Shown here: positions 22,639 to 30,812 of the stretch, piece by piece
How positions within the stretch are numbered: the stretch's first letter is position 1
Layout of the letters: each line of letters begins with the position of its first letter
DNA from: an uncultured Fretibacterium sp.
GTDB taxonomy: Bacteria; Synergistota; Synergistia; Synergistales; Aminobacteriaceae
Direction of reading: 5' to 3'
Assembly (NCBI RefSeq): GCF_938030725.1
Contig: NZ_CALHIQ010000084.1
Location: 1-43,445 of the forward strand
DNA length: 43,445 nucleotides
Made by a program: the position numbers and the translations under genes
Notes under the pieces: model-generated
The model's input: only the letters and a program-made list of their open reading frames with translations
The model's database searches: none
Told to the model about the DNA's origin: nothing

Positions 22639-23697
22639 CTACAGGGACTGCAGCAGCATGGCGTGCAGCTCGCGGCGCAGGTCCGACAGGTCCGGAATGG
22701 GGTCCGCCGTCAGAGGGTTGACGAGCAGCGCCGCTGCGATCCCCAGGTCCGGGACGAGCCAGAGGGAGGGGCCGGAGAGGCTCGCGTTCCCCACGCCCTT
22801 CGGAAAGACGTCGGATAGGCTCCAGCCCAGGCCCCAGCCGCCGCCGTGGTCTCTGAAGGACTCCTCCACGGCCTTGTGCCGAAGCCACTCCTTGTCGCCG
22901 GCGGAGCCGCCGTCCAGGTAGATGCGTCCCAGCTTCAGCAGGGCACGGGCGGAGGCGAAGATGCCGGCGTGCCCTGCCACGCCCTTGAAGAAGTAGAAGG
23001 CGTTGCCGTCATTGGCCGTGCCGACGATGGGGCGGTCCGTGGGGCGGAAGCCCTCGAAGGGGAGCCCCATGTCGGCACACCGCTGCGCCTCAGCCCGGTT
23101 CCCATTCTCCGTTTCGGCGCAGATGCCCGCATCCACCGGTCCATAGGTCGATGAGGCGCCGATCGCCGCGTTGAGGTCCGTCAAGGACTCCTTGAGGCCC
23201 GCACATTTAGCGCGGACGACCTCCCCCAGGATCATAAAGTTGATGTCGCTGTGGAGGGGCCCCTGGGCGGCGGGCTCCACGGACAGGACGTGCTCCAGGA
23301 CGTCCCAGAAGCTTCCCTGCCGGGCGTAGAAGGGGTACCAGGCCGGGATGCCCGAAGCGTGGGCGAGAAGGTCCCGGACGGTGAGCCGCTCAAAGCGCGA
23401 GCGCGTGGCGGGGCCCAGGGGGGCGAAGGGCAGAAGCTTATCGAGCCGCTCCTCCAGGGCAAGGCGGGCCAGCGCTTCCTGGTGCAGGATGGCCGTCGTG
23501 GTGTAGAGCTCGGTGACGGAGCCCAGGTCAAAGAACGTTTCCGGGCCACAGCCCATGGAGAGCTCAAGGACCGTTTTGCCGTTTTTCGAAACGGCGCAGA
23601 CGGCCTTGGTGAAGCTTCCGCGCGCCCTGTAAGACTCGAGAAGAGCGCGAACGTCCTGCTTCATATCCTTCATTTTTGAGAGAAACCCCCATTTCAT
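22639..23697 (-). CDS. Beta-lactamase-fold serine hydrolase homologue, catalytic residues replaced
   Basis: A 352-residue protein of the class C beta-lactamase/D-alanyl-D-alanine carboxypeptidase-like family (PF00144 type). The three family motifs can be placed. The SxTK motif is FDLGSVTELYTTTA, so the Ser is kept but the catalytic Lys is Glu. The YxN/YSD motif is LHSDINFMILG, so the Tyr is His. The third motif GHAGIFA is normal. With Lys and Tyr lost the acylation mechanism should fail, so this is probably a pseudoenzyme or one with altered chemistry. No signal peptide is evident, so it may be cytoplasmic. The start is uncertain: ATG 23697 has no clear ribosome site and ATG 23673 (MKDMKQDV) is an alternative. 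Its transcript faces away from gyrA. Confidence 0.8.
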   Translation of the reverse strand: MKWGFLSKMKDMKQDVRALLESYRARGSFTKAVCAVSKNGKTVLELSMGCGPETFFDLGSVTELYTTTAILHQEALARLALEERLDKLLPFAPLGPATRSRFERLTVRDLLAHASGIPAWYPFYARQGSFWDVLEHVLSVEPAAQGPLHSDINFMILGEVVRAKCAGLKESLTDLNAAIGASSTYGPVDAGICAETENGNRAEAQRCADMGLPFEGFRPTDRPIVGTANDGNAFYFFKGVAGHAGIFASARALLKLGRIYLDGGSAGDKEWLRHKAVEESFRDHGGGWGLGWSLSDVFPKGVGNASLSGPSLWLVPDLGIAAALLVNPLTADPIPDLSDLRRELHAMLLQSL

Positions 23698-24035
23698 ACG
23701 AATTTGACGCGAACAAGCCCTTTGGTAGCGGTCCGCCTGCGCTCAGGCGGACCCGACAGGCCATGCAGAACTCTTGGGCGCGCCCTCCCGCAGCGTCGAG
23801 AGGCCCCTCGACGCCCGTCAGGCCCCTTCGTTGACGCCATCGGCCACGTTCTGTATTTTAGCAGAAGCGGCGCGGCGTTTTTGCGCAAGAATGGCATGAA
23901 TGGCGTCCAATGCCGTTTTTTATCCGTTCCTCGTGTTAAAATAGACCGTAAGGCTATCGTGAACGTATGAGCGAGCCGTGCGTCGGCCCGACGTTCCGGG
24001 CTGTGCTGGAGAGCTTTTGGGAGGTCATTGATTTT
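23698..24035. other. Divergent spacer before gyrA with two strong hairpins
   Basis: A 338-base spacer between the serine-hydrolase homologue (leftward) and gyrA (rightward). It contains two perfect hairpins: 23730-23739 with 23744-23753 (10 bp, tetraloop CGCT) and 23793-23800 with 23807-23814 (8 bp). Toward gyrA there is an extended -10 TGTTAAAAT at 23934-23942, about 95 bases before the ATG. No protein-coding gene is convincing here. Confidence 0.55.
23934..23942 (+). promoter_or_regulatory. Candidate extended -10 promoter for gyrA
   Basis: TGTTAAAAT at 23934-23942 matches the TGn-TAAAAT extended -10 pattern in an otherwise A+T-enriched stretch upstream of gyrA. No TTGACA-like -35 lies at the right distance. 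It would give an untranslated leader of about 85-90 bases. Confidence 0.4.
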
Positions 24036-26561
24036 ATGTCGGAAGAGAAGATCGAGGGGCCGCTGGCAGGGGAACGGATCCTTCCCCTGCCATTGGTGGG
24101 GGAGATCAAGGACAGCTACCTCAACTACGCGATGAGCGTCATCGTCGGCCGAGCCCTGCCGGACGTGCGCGACGGGCTGAAGCCGGTGCAGCGCAGGGTG
24201 CTCTACGCGATGTCCGAGTTGGGGCTCCGCCACAATTCCGCCTATAAAAAGTCCGCCCGCATCGTCGGAGAAACGATGGGTAAGTACCATCCCCATGGCG
24301 ACAGCTCCATCTACGACACCATGGTGCGCCTGGCGCAGGACTGGAGCCTGCGGTACTGCCTGGTGGACGGACAGGGCAACTTTGGGTCCGTGGACGGGGA
24401 CCGGGCCGCAGCCATGCGCTACACGGAGGCCCGGCTTCACGAGCTGGGCGAGCTGATGCTGGCGGACATCGACGAGGACACCGTGGAGTGGGGGCCGAAC
24501 TTCGACGAGTCCCTCAAGGAGCCCCTCTCCCTTCCCTCCGTCCTGCCCAACCTTCTGGTAAACGGGAGCACGGGCATCGCCGTCGGCATGGCGACGAACA
24601 TCCCGCCTCACAACCTGCGGGAGGTGACGGATGTCCTCTGTTGGCTCCTCAAGGAGGGGATCAATCCGGAGGAGGCCAGCTTGGCGGACCTCATGGAGCG
24701 GCTGCCGGGGCCAGACTTCCCCACGGGAGGCCAGATATTGGGACGGCAGGGCATCTACGACGCCTACAGGACGGGTCGCGGCAAGGTCATCGTCCGCGGC
24801 CGGATGCACGTGGAGGACGGCAGGCGCGGCAAGGTGAACGTCATCGTCACCGAGATCCCCTACGCAGTGAACAAGACCACGCTGATCGAAACGATGGTGA
24901 AGGCGGCCCAGGACAAGGTCGTCGACGGGATTCAGGACATCCGCGACGAGTCGAACCGGGAGGGGATGCGGATCGTCCTGGAGCTGAACCGGGACGCCAA
25001 CCCGGACCTCGTGATGCGCCAGCTCTACAAGCGCACGCAGCTCCAGACGACGTTCGGCGTCATCAATCTGGCCCTGGACCGACAGACCCCCAGGCTCCTG
25101 CCCCTGGCGAGCATCCTGGGGCTCTTCCTGAGCTACCGGCGCGACGTGGTGCGCCGCAGGACCCAGTTCCGGCTGAACAAGGCCTCGGCGCGGGCCCACA
25201 TCGTCGAGGGGCTCTTGAGGGCGGTGGACCGGATCGACGAGGTGATCCGCCTCATCCGGGAGGCCGCGAACGACGACGTGGCGGAGCAGGGACTGATCGA
25301 CCGGTTCGGCTTCTCCCAGCTCCAGGCTCAGGCGATTTTGGACATGCGCCTGCGCCGCCTCACGGGCTTGCAGCGCGAGAAGCTGGAGGAGGAGATGCGC
25401 CAGCTTCAGGCGGACATCGCGTCCTACGAGAGGATTCTGGGGGACCCCCGGACGTTGGACGGGGTGATCCGGGACGAGCTGGCGGACCTGGGGAAGCGCT
25501 TCGGGGACGAGCGGAGGACGGAGATCCTGGACAGTTACCTGGAGACGCCGGACGAGCAATTGATCCCGGAGAGCGACATCGTCGTGGTCCTCTCGAAGGA
25601 CGGCCTGCTGAGGCGTCAGGACCTCGAGTCCTACGCGCTGCAGGGGCGCGGCGGCAAGGGGCGCAAGGGAGCGGCGGTGCGAGAGGACGACAGCGCCGCC
25701 CTGGTCTGCGTCACCCACACCCACCGCGACATCTACTTCTTTACGAACCGGGGCAGGGTCATGTCGCTGAGGGGCTTCGCCATCCCGGAAACCCGATCGG
25801 GCGGGAAGGGCCGGCAGATTGCCTCCCTCCTGCCTCTGGAGGACGGGGAAACGGTGGTGACGCTGGCCAGCGAGGAAACGGGAGGGGAGAAGTGGCGGTA
25901 CGCCTTCTTCCTCACGCGGTGCGCCATCGCGAAACGCGTCCCCTTTGCCGAGCTCATGGACTCCAACCGGCCCCGCCGCGTCATCACCCTGGACGAGGGG
26001 GACGAGATCGCCCAGGTGCGCCTGACCCGTGGCAAGGACGATCTCCTGCTGATGACGGCAGGGGCGAAGGCCCTGCGCGTCCCGGAGGAGGAGTTCCGGC
26101 CCATGGGCCGCAGCGCAAGGGGCGTCCGCGCCATGAACCTTGCGGGGGACGACCACATCATCAGCTGCGACGTGGTGGGTGACGATGAGGACGTCATGCT
26201 GTTGAGCGAGCGGGGAGTGGGGAAGCGCACGCGGTTTGACGAGTTCACGCCGCACCACCGGGCCACGGGTGGGATGCTGGCGATGAAGATATCGGAGAAG
26301 ACGGGGCGCCTCGTGGCCTGCCACGCGGTGCACGAGCAGGACGAGATGCTCGCCGTCACCGTCCGCGGGCGCATGATCCGGGTAGCGGTCCAGGAGATAC
26401 GGCTGCTCAGCCGTGCCGCTACGGGGGACATTACGGTTCGCCTCGACGAGGGGGACCTGGTGGCGGACTGCAGCATCGTGCGCGCGGACGCGCTCCGGTC
26501 CGACGAGCCGGACGGCAGCGAGGCGGGCAGCCTGCCCTTTGAAGCCCCTGACCTGGCGTAA
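24036..26561 (+). CDS. gyrA: DNA gyrase subunit A
   Basis: An 841-residue type IIA topoisomerase subunit; with GyrB it introduces negative supercoils using ATP. The catalytic Tyr is Tyr129 in AAMRYTEARL. The quinolone region reads HPHGDSSIYD from residue 85, so the positions equal to E. coli Ser83 and Asp87 are Ser90 and Asp94, unchanged. The C-terminal domain contains the GyrA box as QGRGGKG at 536 (consensus QRRGGKG), which supports gyrase rather than topoisomerase IV ParC. The C-terminal tail is short and acidic. ATG 24036 follows GGGAGGTC at good spacing; an in-frame ATG at 23967 adds 23 non-conserved residues. It is the first gene of an operon with psd and pssA; the gap to psd is 10 bases. 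Confidence 0.96.
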   Translation: MSEEKIEGPLAGERILPLPLVGEIKDSYLNYAMSVIVGRALPDVRDGLKPVQRRVLYAMSELGLRHNSAYKKSARIVGETMGKYHPHGDSSIYDTMVRLAQDWSLRYCLVDGQGNFGSVDGDRAAAMRYTEARLHELGELMLADIDEDTVEWGPNFDESLKEPLSLPSVLPNLLVNGSTGIAVGMATNIPPHNLREVTDVLCWLLKEGINPEEASLADLMERLPGPDFPTGGQILGRQGIYDAYRTGRGKVIVRGRMHVEDGRRGKVNVIVTEIPYAVNKTTLIETMVKAAQDKVVDGIQDIRDESNREGMRIVLELNRDANPDLVMRQLYKRTQLQTTFGVINLALDRQTPRLLPLASILGLFLSYRRDVVRRRTQFRLNKASARAHIVEGLLRAVDRIDEVIRLIREAANDDVAEQGLIDRFGFSQLQAQAILDMRLRRLTGLQREKLEEEMRQLQADIASYERILGDPRTLDGVIRDELADLGKRFGDERRTEILDSYLETPDEQLIPESDIVVVLSKDGLLRRQDLESYALQGRGGKGRKGAAVREDDSAALVCVTHTHRDIYFFTNRGRVMSLRGFAIPETRSGGKGRQIASLLPLEDGETVVTLASEETGGEKWRYAFFLTRCAIAKRVPFAELMDSNRPRRVITLDEGDEIAQVRLTRGKDDLLLMTAGAKALRVPEEEFRPMGRSARGVRAMNLAGDDHIISCDVVGDDEDVMLLSERGVGKRTRFDEFTPHHRATGGMLAMKISEKTGRLVACHAVHEQDEMLAVTVRGRMIRVAVQEIRLLSRAATGDITVRLDEGDLVADCSIVRADALRSDEPDGSEAGSLPFEAPDLA

Positions 26562-26571
26562 GGAGTTTGCC

Positions 26572-27192
26572 ATGAGGTTTGCCAAAGATGGGTTCTTCAC
26601 GATCGCGGCCTCCGTTCTGCTGACGGCACTTGCCGCCCCTTTCTCCTTCGCCCTGGGGGCGGTGATGGGGGCGTTTGCGCTCTTCGTCCTTTGGTTCTTC
26701 CGGGACCCGGACCGCAGCACGCCAGACCGGGAAAACGCCTTTTTCTCCCCGGCGGACGGGCGCGTCGTGGAGGTCCTGGAGGTCGAGCACCCCTTCACAG
26801 GGCCCGCCGTCCGGGTGGGGATCTTCATGAACGTCTTCAGCGTCCACGTGAATCGAGCCCCCTGCGCGGGGCGGGTGGCTTTCCTGGACTACGTTCCGGG
26901 AAAGAAGGTCGCCGCCTTCGCCGCGAAGGCCTCCGAGGTCAACGAGCGCAACTTCGTCGGCCTCTCGACGGCCCGCGGCCCAGTCATGATGGTGCAGATC
27001 GCAGGGCTGCTTGCGCGACGCATCGTCTGCCGCCTGAAGCTGGGCGACGCCCTGGAGGCGGGGCAGCGCTATGGGATGATTCGCCTGGGGTCCAGAGTTG
27101 ACATCTACCTTCCCCGCGAGGTAAGATTAACAGTTAAGATCGGAGATAAGGTGTATGCCGGGGTCTCCCGTATAGGAGAGGTGGAACGATGA
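26572..27192 (+). CDS. psd: Phosphatidylserine decarboxylase, short (archaeal-type) form
   Basis: A 206-residue proenzyme of the short phosphatidylserine decarboxylase type. The N-terminal membrane hairpin (TIAASVLLTALAAPFSFALG) is followed by FFRDPDR, FSPADGRV and GIFMNVFSVHVNRAP, all family signatures. The self-cleavage site is Gly173-Ser174 in IRLGSRVDIY; Ser174 becomes the pyruvoyl cofactor of the alpha chain. It converts phosphatidylserine to phosphatidylethanolamine at the inner membrane. The neighbouring pssA makes its substrate, and the two genes overlap by 4 bases (ATGA). ATG 26572 is preceded by AAGGAG; the frame is open much further upstream inside gyrA but only by chance. Confidence 0.96.
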   Translation: MRFAKDGFFTIAASVLLTALAAPFSFALGAVMGAFALFVLWFFRDPDRSTPDRENAFFSPADGRVVEVLEVEHPFTGPAVRVGIFMNVFSVHVNRAPCAGRVAFLDYVPGKKVAAFAAKASEVNERNFVGLSTARGPVMMVQIAGLLARRIVCRLKLGDALEAGQRYGMIRLGSRVDIYLPREVRLTVKIGDKVYAGVSRIGEVER

Positions 27193-27947
27193 GTTTCTTC
27201 AGGAGAAAACGGGGTTCTGCGCGCAAGCCGCTGGAATTTCGGCAGATCGCGCCCAATATGGTCACCAGCGGAAACCTGCTGTGTGGGGTGTTCTCGCTGA
27301 TGTTGACGACGCAGGGGCGGTTCGTCCCGGCGGCGTGGCTGGTCTTCTTCGCCGTGATCTTCGACGGCATGGACGGCAAGGTGGCCCGCATGCTGGGCGG
27401 CGGCTCCCAGTTCGGGCTTGAGTTCGACAGCCTGGCCGATCTGGTCAGTTTTGGCGTCGCGCCCTCCATCCTGATCTTTCAGACGTCCCTCCGGGGCTTT
27501 GGCGGCCTTCTGGGGGCGGTCGCGGCCTGCTTCTTCGCGCTGTGCACCGCGCTGCGGCTCGCGCGGTTCAACGTGGTTCACGTCCCCGGCCCCTTCCAGG
27601 GGCTGCCCGCGCCGGCGGGAGGGCTCTTTGCCTCCTCCTTCGTGCTGGCGGGTACGGACCTGCCCGCAGGGGTGATGGCGGCGGTCCTGGCGCTGACGGG
27701 CTTCCTCATGATCTCCAGCATCCCCTACGCCAACCTCAAGAAGCTGACGAAGCGCAGCGCGGATCGGAGGAAGTGCCTTGTGCTCTTCTCGCTCCTGGTC
27801 CTCTCCTTCGCGTTCCTCAGGAACGCGGCCCCGCTCTTCCTCTTCTTTGCCTACATCCTGAGCGGGCTCCTTCACTTCGACTGGGGACGCTGGCTTTTGC
27901 GTCCCGAGGCTCGGGACGAGGAGCCGCGCTCTCACGAGGCCCACTAA
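27189..27947 (+). CDS. pssA: CDP-diacylglycerol--serine O-phosphatidyltransferase
   Basis: A 252-residue multi-spanning membrane enzyme of the CDP-alcohol phosphatidyltransferase family. The signature DGx2ARx8Gx3Dx3D is complete: Asp62, Gly63, Ala66, Arg67, Gly76, Asp80 and Asp84, inside MDGKVARMLGGGSQFGLEFD. NMVTSGNLLCG before it is typical of the PssA type. It makes phosphatidylserine from CDP-diacylglycerol and serine; psd just upstream then decarboxylates the product. The start ATG overlaps the stop of psd, so translation is coupled. The last 30 residues are hydrophilic. A bidirectional terminator follows at 28032-28065. Confidence 0.95.
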   Translation: MSFFRRKRGSARKPLEFRQIAPNMVTSGNLLCGVFSLMLTTQGRFVPAAWLVFFAVIFDGMDGKVARMLGGGSQFGLEFDSLADLVSFGVAPSILIFQTSLRGFGGLLGAVAACFFALCTALRLARFNVVHVPGPFQGLPAPAGGLFASSFVLAGTDLPAGVMAAVLALTGFLMISSIPYANLKKLTKRSADRRKCLVLFSLLVLSFAFLRNAAPLFLFFAYILSGLLHFDWGRWLLRPEARDEEPRSHEAH

Positions 27948-28031
27948 CAGAGGCGACGCGAGAAGGACGTAACACGGAGGGTCGTTCGTTCAGGGCTTTT
28001 CCTTCGTTTAGGGTGAGATATTGAATCAGTT

Positions 28032-28065
28032 AAAAAAAGGGGCGTCCATCGGGACGCCCCTTTTT
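28032..28065. terminator. Bidirectional Rho-independent terminator
   Basis: GGGGCGTCC (28039-28047) pairs perfectly with GGACGCCCC (28052-28060) around a 4-base loop. Seven A residues precede (28032-28038) and five T residues follow (28061-28065), so it can end the gyrA-psd-pssA transcript and the convergent prepilin peptidase transcript. Confidence 0.95.
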
Positions 28066-28112
28066 CTAGGCGTATCCTATTGCAGCACCGGCGCGCTCAC
28101 GCCCTTCTCAGG

Positions 28113-28940
28113 TCAGAACGGCCAGGAGGGGAGGAACGCCGCCGGGTTGGGGAAGCGCTGGCCGATGAAGCTCAGTATCTGCGGTCCCCAGAGGAGCGTC
28201 AGGTAGCACCCCACCGCCAGGTAGGGGACCAGCGGGACGGCGTCCCCCCGTCCCCACCGCACGCGGCCCATCAGCATCAGGAGGACGATGCCGAGCCCTC
28301 CGACCATGATGCCGAGGTAGAAGGCCAGGAGGGTGAGCTTCCACCCCATGACGGCCCCCATGCCGCCCATGAAGAAGGCGTCGCCCCAGCCCATGCCCTC
28401 GCGGGAGAGGATGAGGACGGTAACCAGGATGATGACGGCAAAGACTCCCCACCCAACGGCCACTCCCGCCAGCCCGTCCAGCAGCGCCTCGCGCCCACCT
28501 GCGCAGCGAAGGAGCATTCCCGCCACGCCGGGGGCGATGGCGAAGGCGTCGAACACGTCGCCGGACTCGAAGTCGGTCAGCGCGTTCAGAAGGAGGCTGA
28601 AGAACGCGAACAGGACGAGGACGCCGGCCCAGGAAGGGCCCCACCGCCAGGCGGCCCCGGCGGCCCCGGCCGCTCCGATGAGCTCCACCAGCAGATAGCG
28701 CGGGGAGAGCGACGCACCGCAGGATCGGCAGCGTCCTCTCTGGAGGAACCAGGAGAGGATCGGGATCAGCTCGCAGGGAGTGAGGACGTGTCCGCAGGCC
28801 TCGCAGCTCGAGCGCTCCTTCCCCCACCAAGGGCGCCCCTCGATGCTGCGGTGCGCCACGACGTTCAGGAAAGAGCCCATACAAGCCCCCAGCACTGCGG
28901 CCAGCGCGACGAAGAATGGAAGCGCAGACTCCTCCGACAT
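28113..28940 (-). CDS. pilD: Prepilin peptidase (A24 family, PilD/GspO type)
   Basis: A 275-residue inner-membrane aspartic protease and N-methyltransferase for type IV prepilins or type II secretion pseudopilins. The N-terminal cytoplasmic zinc loop has two CxxC pairs, Cys46/Cys49 and Cys71/Cys74. Eight or so hydrophobic segments follow. The catalytic aspartates are in LTDFESGDVFD near residue 127 and GWGDAFFMGG near residue 190. GSFLNVVAHR near residue 22 is the usual start motif of the methyltransferase half. Start ATG 28940. No pilin genes are adjacent; the gene is 9 bases after the YvyF-like gene on the same strand and probably co-transcribed. Confidence 0.94.
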   Translation of the reverse strand: MSEESALPFFVALAAVLGACMGSFLNVVAHRSIEGRPWWGKERSSCEACGHVLTPCELIPILSWFLQRGRCRSCGASLSPRYLLVELIGAAGAAGAAWRWGPSWAGVLVLFAFFSLLLNALTDFESGDVFDAFAIAPGVAGMLLRCAGGREALLDGLAGVAVGWGVFAVIILVTVLILSREGMGWGDAFFMGGMGAVMGWKLTLLAFYLGIMVGGLGIVLLMLMGRVRWGRGDAVPLVPYLAVGCYLTLLWGPQILSFIGQRFPNPAAFLPSWPF

Positions 28941-28949
28941 GGTCAGGCT

Positions 28950-29339
28950 CTACTTCTTCCTGCCCTTATCGCTGTACAGCTCCTGACCGTAGGAAACGGG
29001 CTTGCGCTGAGCCGCAGCCGCCGCGGCCGCCCGCATCTGGGTCAGGGATTGCTCGAACTCCTTCGCCAGCTTCTGCCGGCTGTCGTTCTCCTGCAGCTCG
29101 CCGCCGCGCGGCATGTCGCGCTCCAGGTAGCCCAGGTCCACCAGCCCCTGCACGTCGCGGATGTCCGCGCCCAGAGCGTCGGCCAGAGTTTCGACGTTAA
29201 AGGCCACCTTCGGGTTGTCCCTCAGGTAGTTGCGGACGTCGAGGTAGAGGTCGTCGAGGCGCTTCTGGCACTCGGGGCATACCCTTCCGCCCGCTGCGGT
29301 GAATATCTTGCGGCACAGTCTGCACGTTATCAAAGCCAT
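28950..29339 (-). CDS. YvyF-like flagellar operon protein (two CxxC zinc motifs)
   Basis: A 129-residue protein resembling Bacillus YvyF (flagellar operon protein, TIGR03826 type). An N-terminal zinc ribbon with Cys6, Cys9, Cys21 and Cys24 (CRLC and CPEC) is followed by a helical segment and a MerR-like winged HTH stretch (VETLADALGADIRDVQGLVDLGYLERD). A charged C-terminal tail follows. YvyF family members are found near flgM and flagellar regulators, but their role is not firmly established. The start at 29339 is supported by GGAGGTAA six bases upstream; the frame is open to 29579 without coding features. Along with cheX elsewhere in the window it hints at motility genes, but no flagellar structural gene is here. 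Confidence 0.75.
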   Translation of the reverse strand: MALITCRLCRKIFTAAGGRVCPECQKRLDDLYLDVRNYLRDNPKVAFNVETLADALGADIRDVQGLVDLGYLERDMPRGGELQENDSRQKLAKEFEQSLTQMRAAAAAAAQRKPVSYGQELYSDKGRKK

Positions 29340-29792
29340 GTCCGTTACCTCCTGCGTTGACGGGCGCCGGGGACGAAGCTCCGCCCGCCCGATTGTGTTA
29401 ACGAAAAAATCCCCAAGCGGCATTACCTCCCTTATTGTACAACATCCTGCGGGGTTCTTTGCGTGTCGCGGCCTCGTCCCATGCGGTCCTGATGATGGGT
29501 CGCCGCCTTGGGATTCGCAGGCGAGCGGGCGCTTTCGTCCTGTCGCCATAAGGGTATAGTCGTGGCATTGAGCAAGCACTACTTATAAGGCTATCCTTCA
29601 GCGCTTCCTTGTAAATTTCCACCTGAAAGCGGTCTTCCAAAAAGCTGGATATCCGTTCCCGAGAGAATTTGGAGGAGACGTTTTGAAAAAAATGATCTTG
29701 TGACGAACTGGGTAGGGTTTGGAACAAAGCGCGCGGCTTCCGGTGTCCGGGGGCCGAGCGCCTCTCGTAGCCTTTCGTATTCAAAGGGAGCC
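29340..29792. other. Non-coding stretch with no convincing gene
   Basis: About 450 bases between the YvyF-like gene and the Rpn-type nuclease, both minus strand. On the minus strand TACAAT (near 29438) could serve as a -10 for the YvyF/pilD unit. The 29560-29700 section is less G+C-rich than its surroundings. The minus-strand frame there (128 residues ending at 29398) contains a run resembling real protein but has no ribosome site and no known relatives that I recognise. Confidence 0.45.
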
Positions 29793-30812
29793 TTAATTCA
29801 GCCGGTCCCGCAGCGCCACAATTTCGTCCATGGACAGGCCCGTCGCCAGGGCGACCTGCTCCAGCGTGAACCCCAACGTCAGCATCCGCCGCGCGGTAGA
29901 GGCGATGCCCTCGTTCCGTCCTTCATTCAAACCCTCGTCCCGACCTTCGTTCCGCCCCGCGTTTCGACCCAAAACGAACCCTTCGTTTAAGCCCTCGTTC
30001 CGGCCTAATGCGATGCCCTCGTTCAGAATTGTCTTCGCCTCGTACTCCAGAACCCGTCCTCCCATGATGGATTTCACTCCTTCCCTGACTCTGTCGCTGC
30101 CTTCGGCGATGTGTTCCAGTACCTTGCCGGACATCTCCTCAAGCGTGTGTCGCACGTACTCCGTCAACCTTCCGGCCTCGCTCAGCGCCGCAAGACGGTT
30201 CTTGATCTCCTCGTACTCGGACATCAAGCCCCTCAAGGCGGCATCATCCCTCTCGTACTCCGCGAAACGGCCCTCGTGGGCGAAGATGCGAAAGGGTATG
30301 AGGAACAGCAGCCCCTTGGCGAAGATATCGTCCGCGGTGTAGCGCTGGGCCTTCAACACGGGTATGTTGTAGTCGGCGGACTTTTTACCGGGCAGCTCGA
30401 TGCGGATGGTCATGACGTCCGGCGTGGAGGCGCGGTGTCTGAGGTACAGGACCGCCGAGTGGGGGAACCGCACCGTCAGTACATTGTTCTCGATCTCTCC
30501 CGCGTCCAGAGCGATCTGCGAGTCGTACTCGAACATCCGGATCAGCATGGTGTTGTCAGCGGTGCTCTGGCACTCGATGTGGTACCGTCTGGGCTTCTGC
30601 CCCTCTTTGCGAATGGTGAAACAGGAGTCCGTGACGCGCTCCTGTTCCTGCCCATCCTGAGCGTTGATGAAGTGCTCGTTGGGGTAGAACACGACGGCTT
30701 CCTGCCCGGAGTAGGACTCGTGAAAAATCTCGTTGACGACGGGGATGATGAGGCTGGAGCAGTCGTTCAGCAGAGTCCGAAACACGTCGTCGTAAGGTGT
30801 GTTGACGGTCAT
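29793..30812 (-). CDS. Rpn-family PD-(D/E)XK nuclease / transposase-like protein
   Basis: A 339-residue protein of the Rpn/PDDEXK_2 family (recombination-promoting nucleases, often called putative transposases). The nuclease core is in the first 150 residues: YDDVFRTLL, DSCFTI and YHIECQS, giving the Asp and the Glu-x-Gln of the metal site. A coiled middle region is followed by an NEG-rich repeat and a C-terminal segment FTLEQVALATGLSMDEIVAL found in many relatives. Family members make double-strand breaks and promote RecA-independent recombination in E. coli. Such genes are commonly multicopy and mobile, but no terminal repeats or target duplications could be found around this one. ATG 30812 is preceded by AGAGGAGG; the frame is open to 30848. 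Confidence 0.88.
   Translation of the reverse strand: MTVNTPYDDVFRTLLNDCSSLIIPVVNEIFHESYSGQEAVVFYPNEHFINAQDGQEQERVTDSCFTIRKEGQKPRRYHIECQSTADNTMLIRMFEYDSQIALDAGEIENNVLTVRFPHSAVLYLRHRASTPDVMTIRIELPGKKSADYNIPVLKAQRYTADDIFAKGLLFLIPFRIFAHEGRFAEYERDDAALRGLMSEYEEIKNRLAALSEAGRLTEYVRHTLEEMSGKVLEHIAEGSDRVREGVKSIMGGRVLEYEAKTILNEGIALGRNEGLNEGFVLGRNAGRNEGRDEGLNEGRNEGIASTARRMLTLGFTLEQVALATGLSMDEIVALRDRLN
29905..30024 (-). repeat. Degenerate in-frame repeat encoding (G/R)xNEG units
   Basis: Inside the Rpn-type gene about 120 bases encode repeated short units of the form NEG or GRNEG (GIALGRNEG, LNEGFVLGRN, AGRNEGRDEG, LNEGRNEG). On the plus strand this is a run of CCTTCGTT/CCCTCGTT-like elements. The Rpn family often carries variable repeats here, consistent with slippage-driven length variation. 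Confidence 0.8.

Noticed and set aside
23704..23970. An 88-residue plus-strand ORF upstream of gyrA
   Set aside because: It crosses two strong hairpins and the promoter region, with no ribosome site and no family resemblance.
24285..24320. Possible quinolone-resistance changes in gyrA
   Set aside because: Ser90 and Asp94, equal to E. coli Ser83 and Asp87, are the susceptible-type residues.
25641..25661. GyrA box variant QGRGGKG as evidence of ParC
   Set aside because: One substitution from QRRGGKG still leaves the box recognisable; ParC lacks it, and the operon context also fits gyrA.
23694..26828. A 1044-residue open frame on the minus strand opposite gyrA
   Set aside because: Same reason: it mirrors the gyrA codon pattern, is rich in His, Arg and Pro and has no recognisable domain.
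28080..29360. A 426-residue plus-strand frame across the prepilin peptidase and YvyF-like genes
   Set aside because: Both minus-strand genes have intact family motifs; this frame has none.
29398..29784. A 128-residue minus-strand ORF between the YvyF-like and Rpn genes
   Set aside because: No ribosome site and no recognisable family; kept only as a possible relic in the spacer entry.
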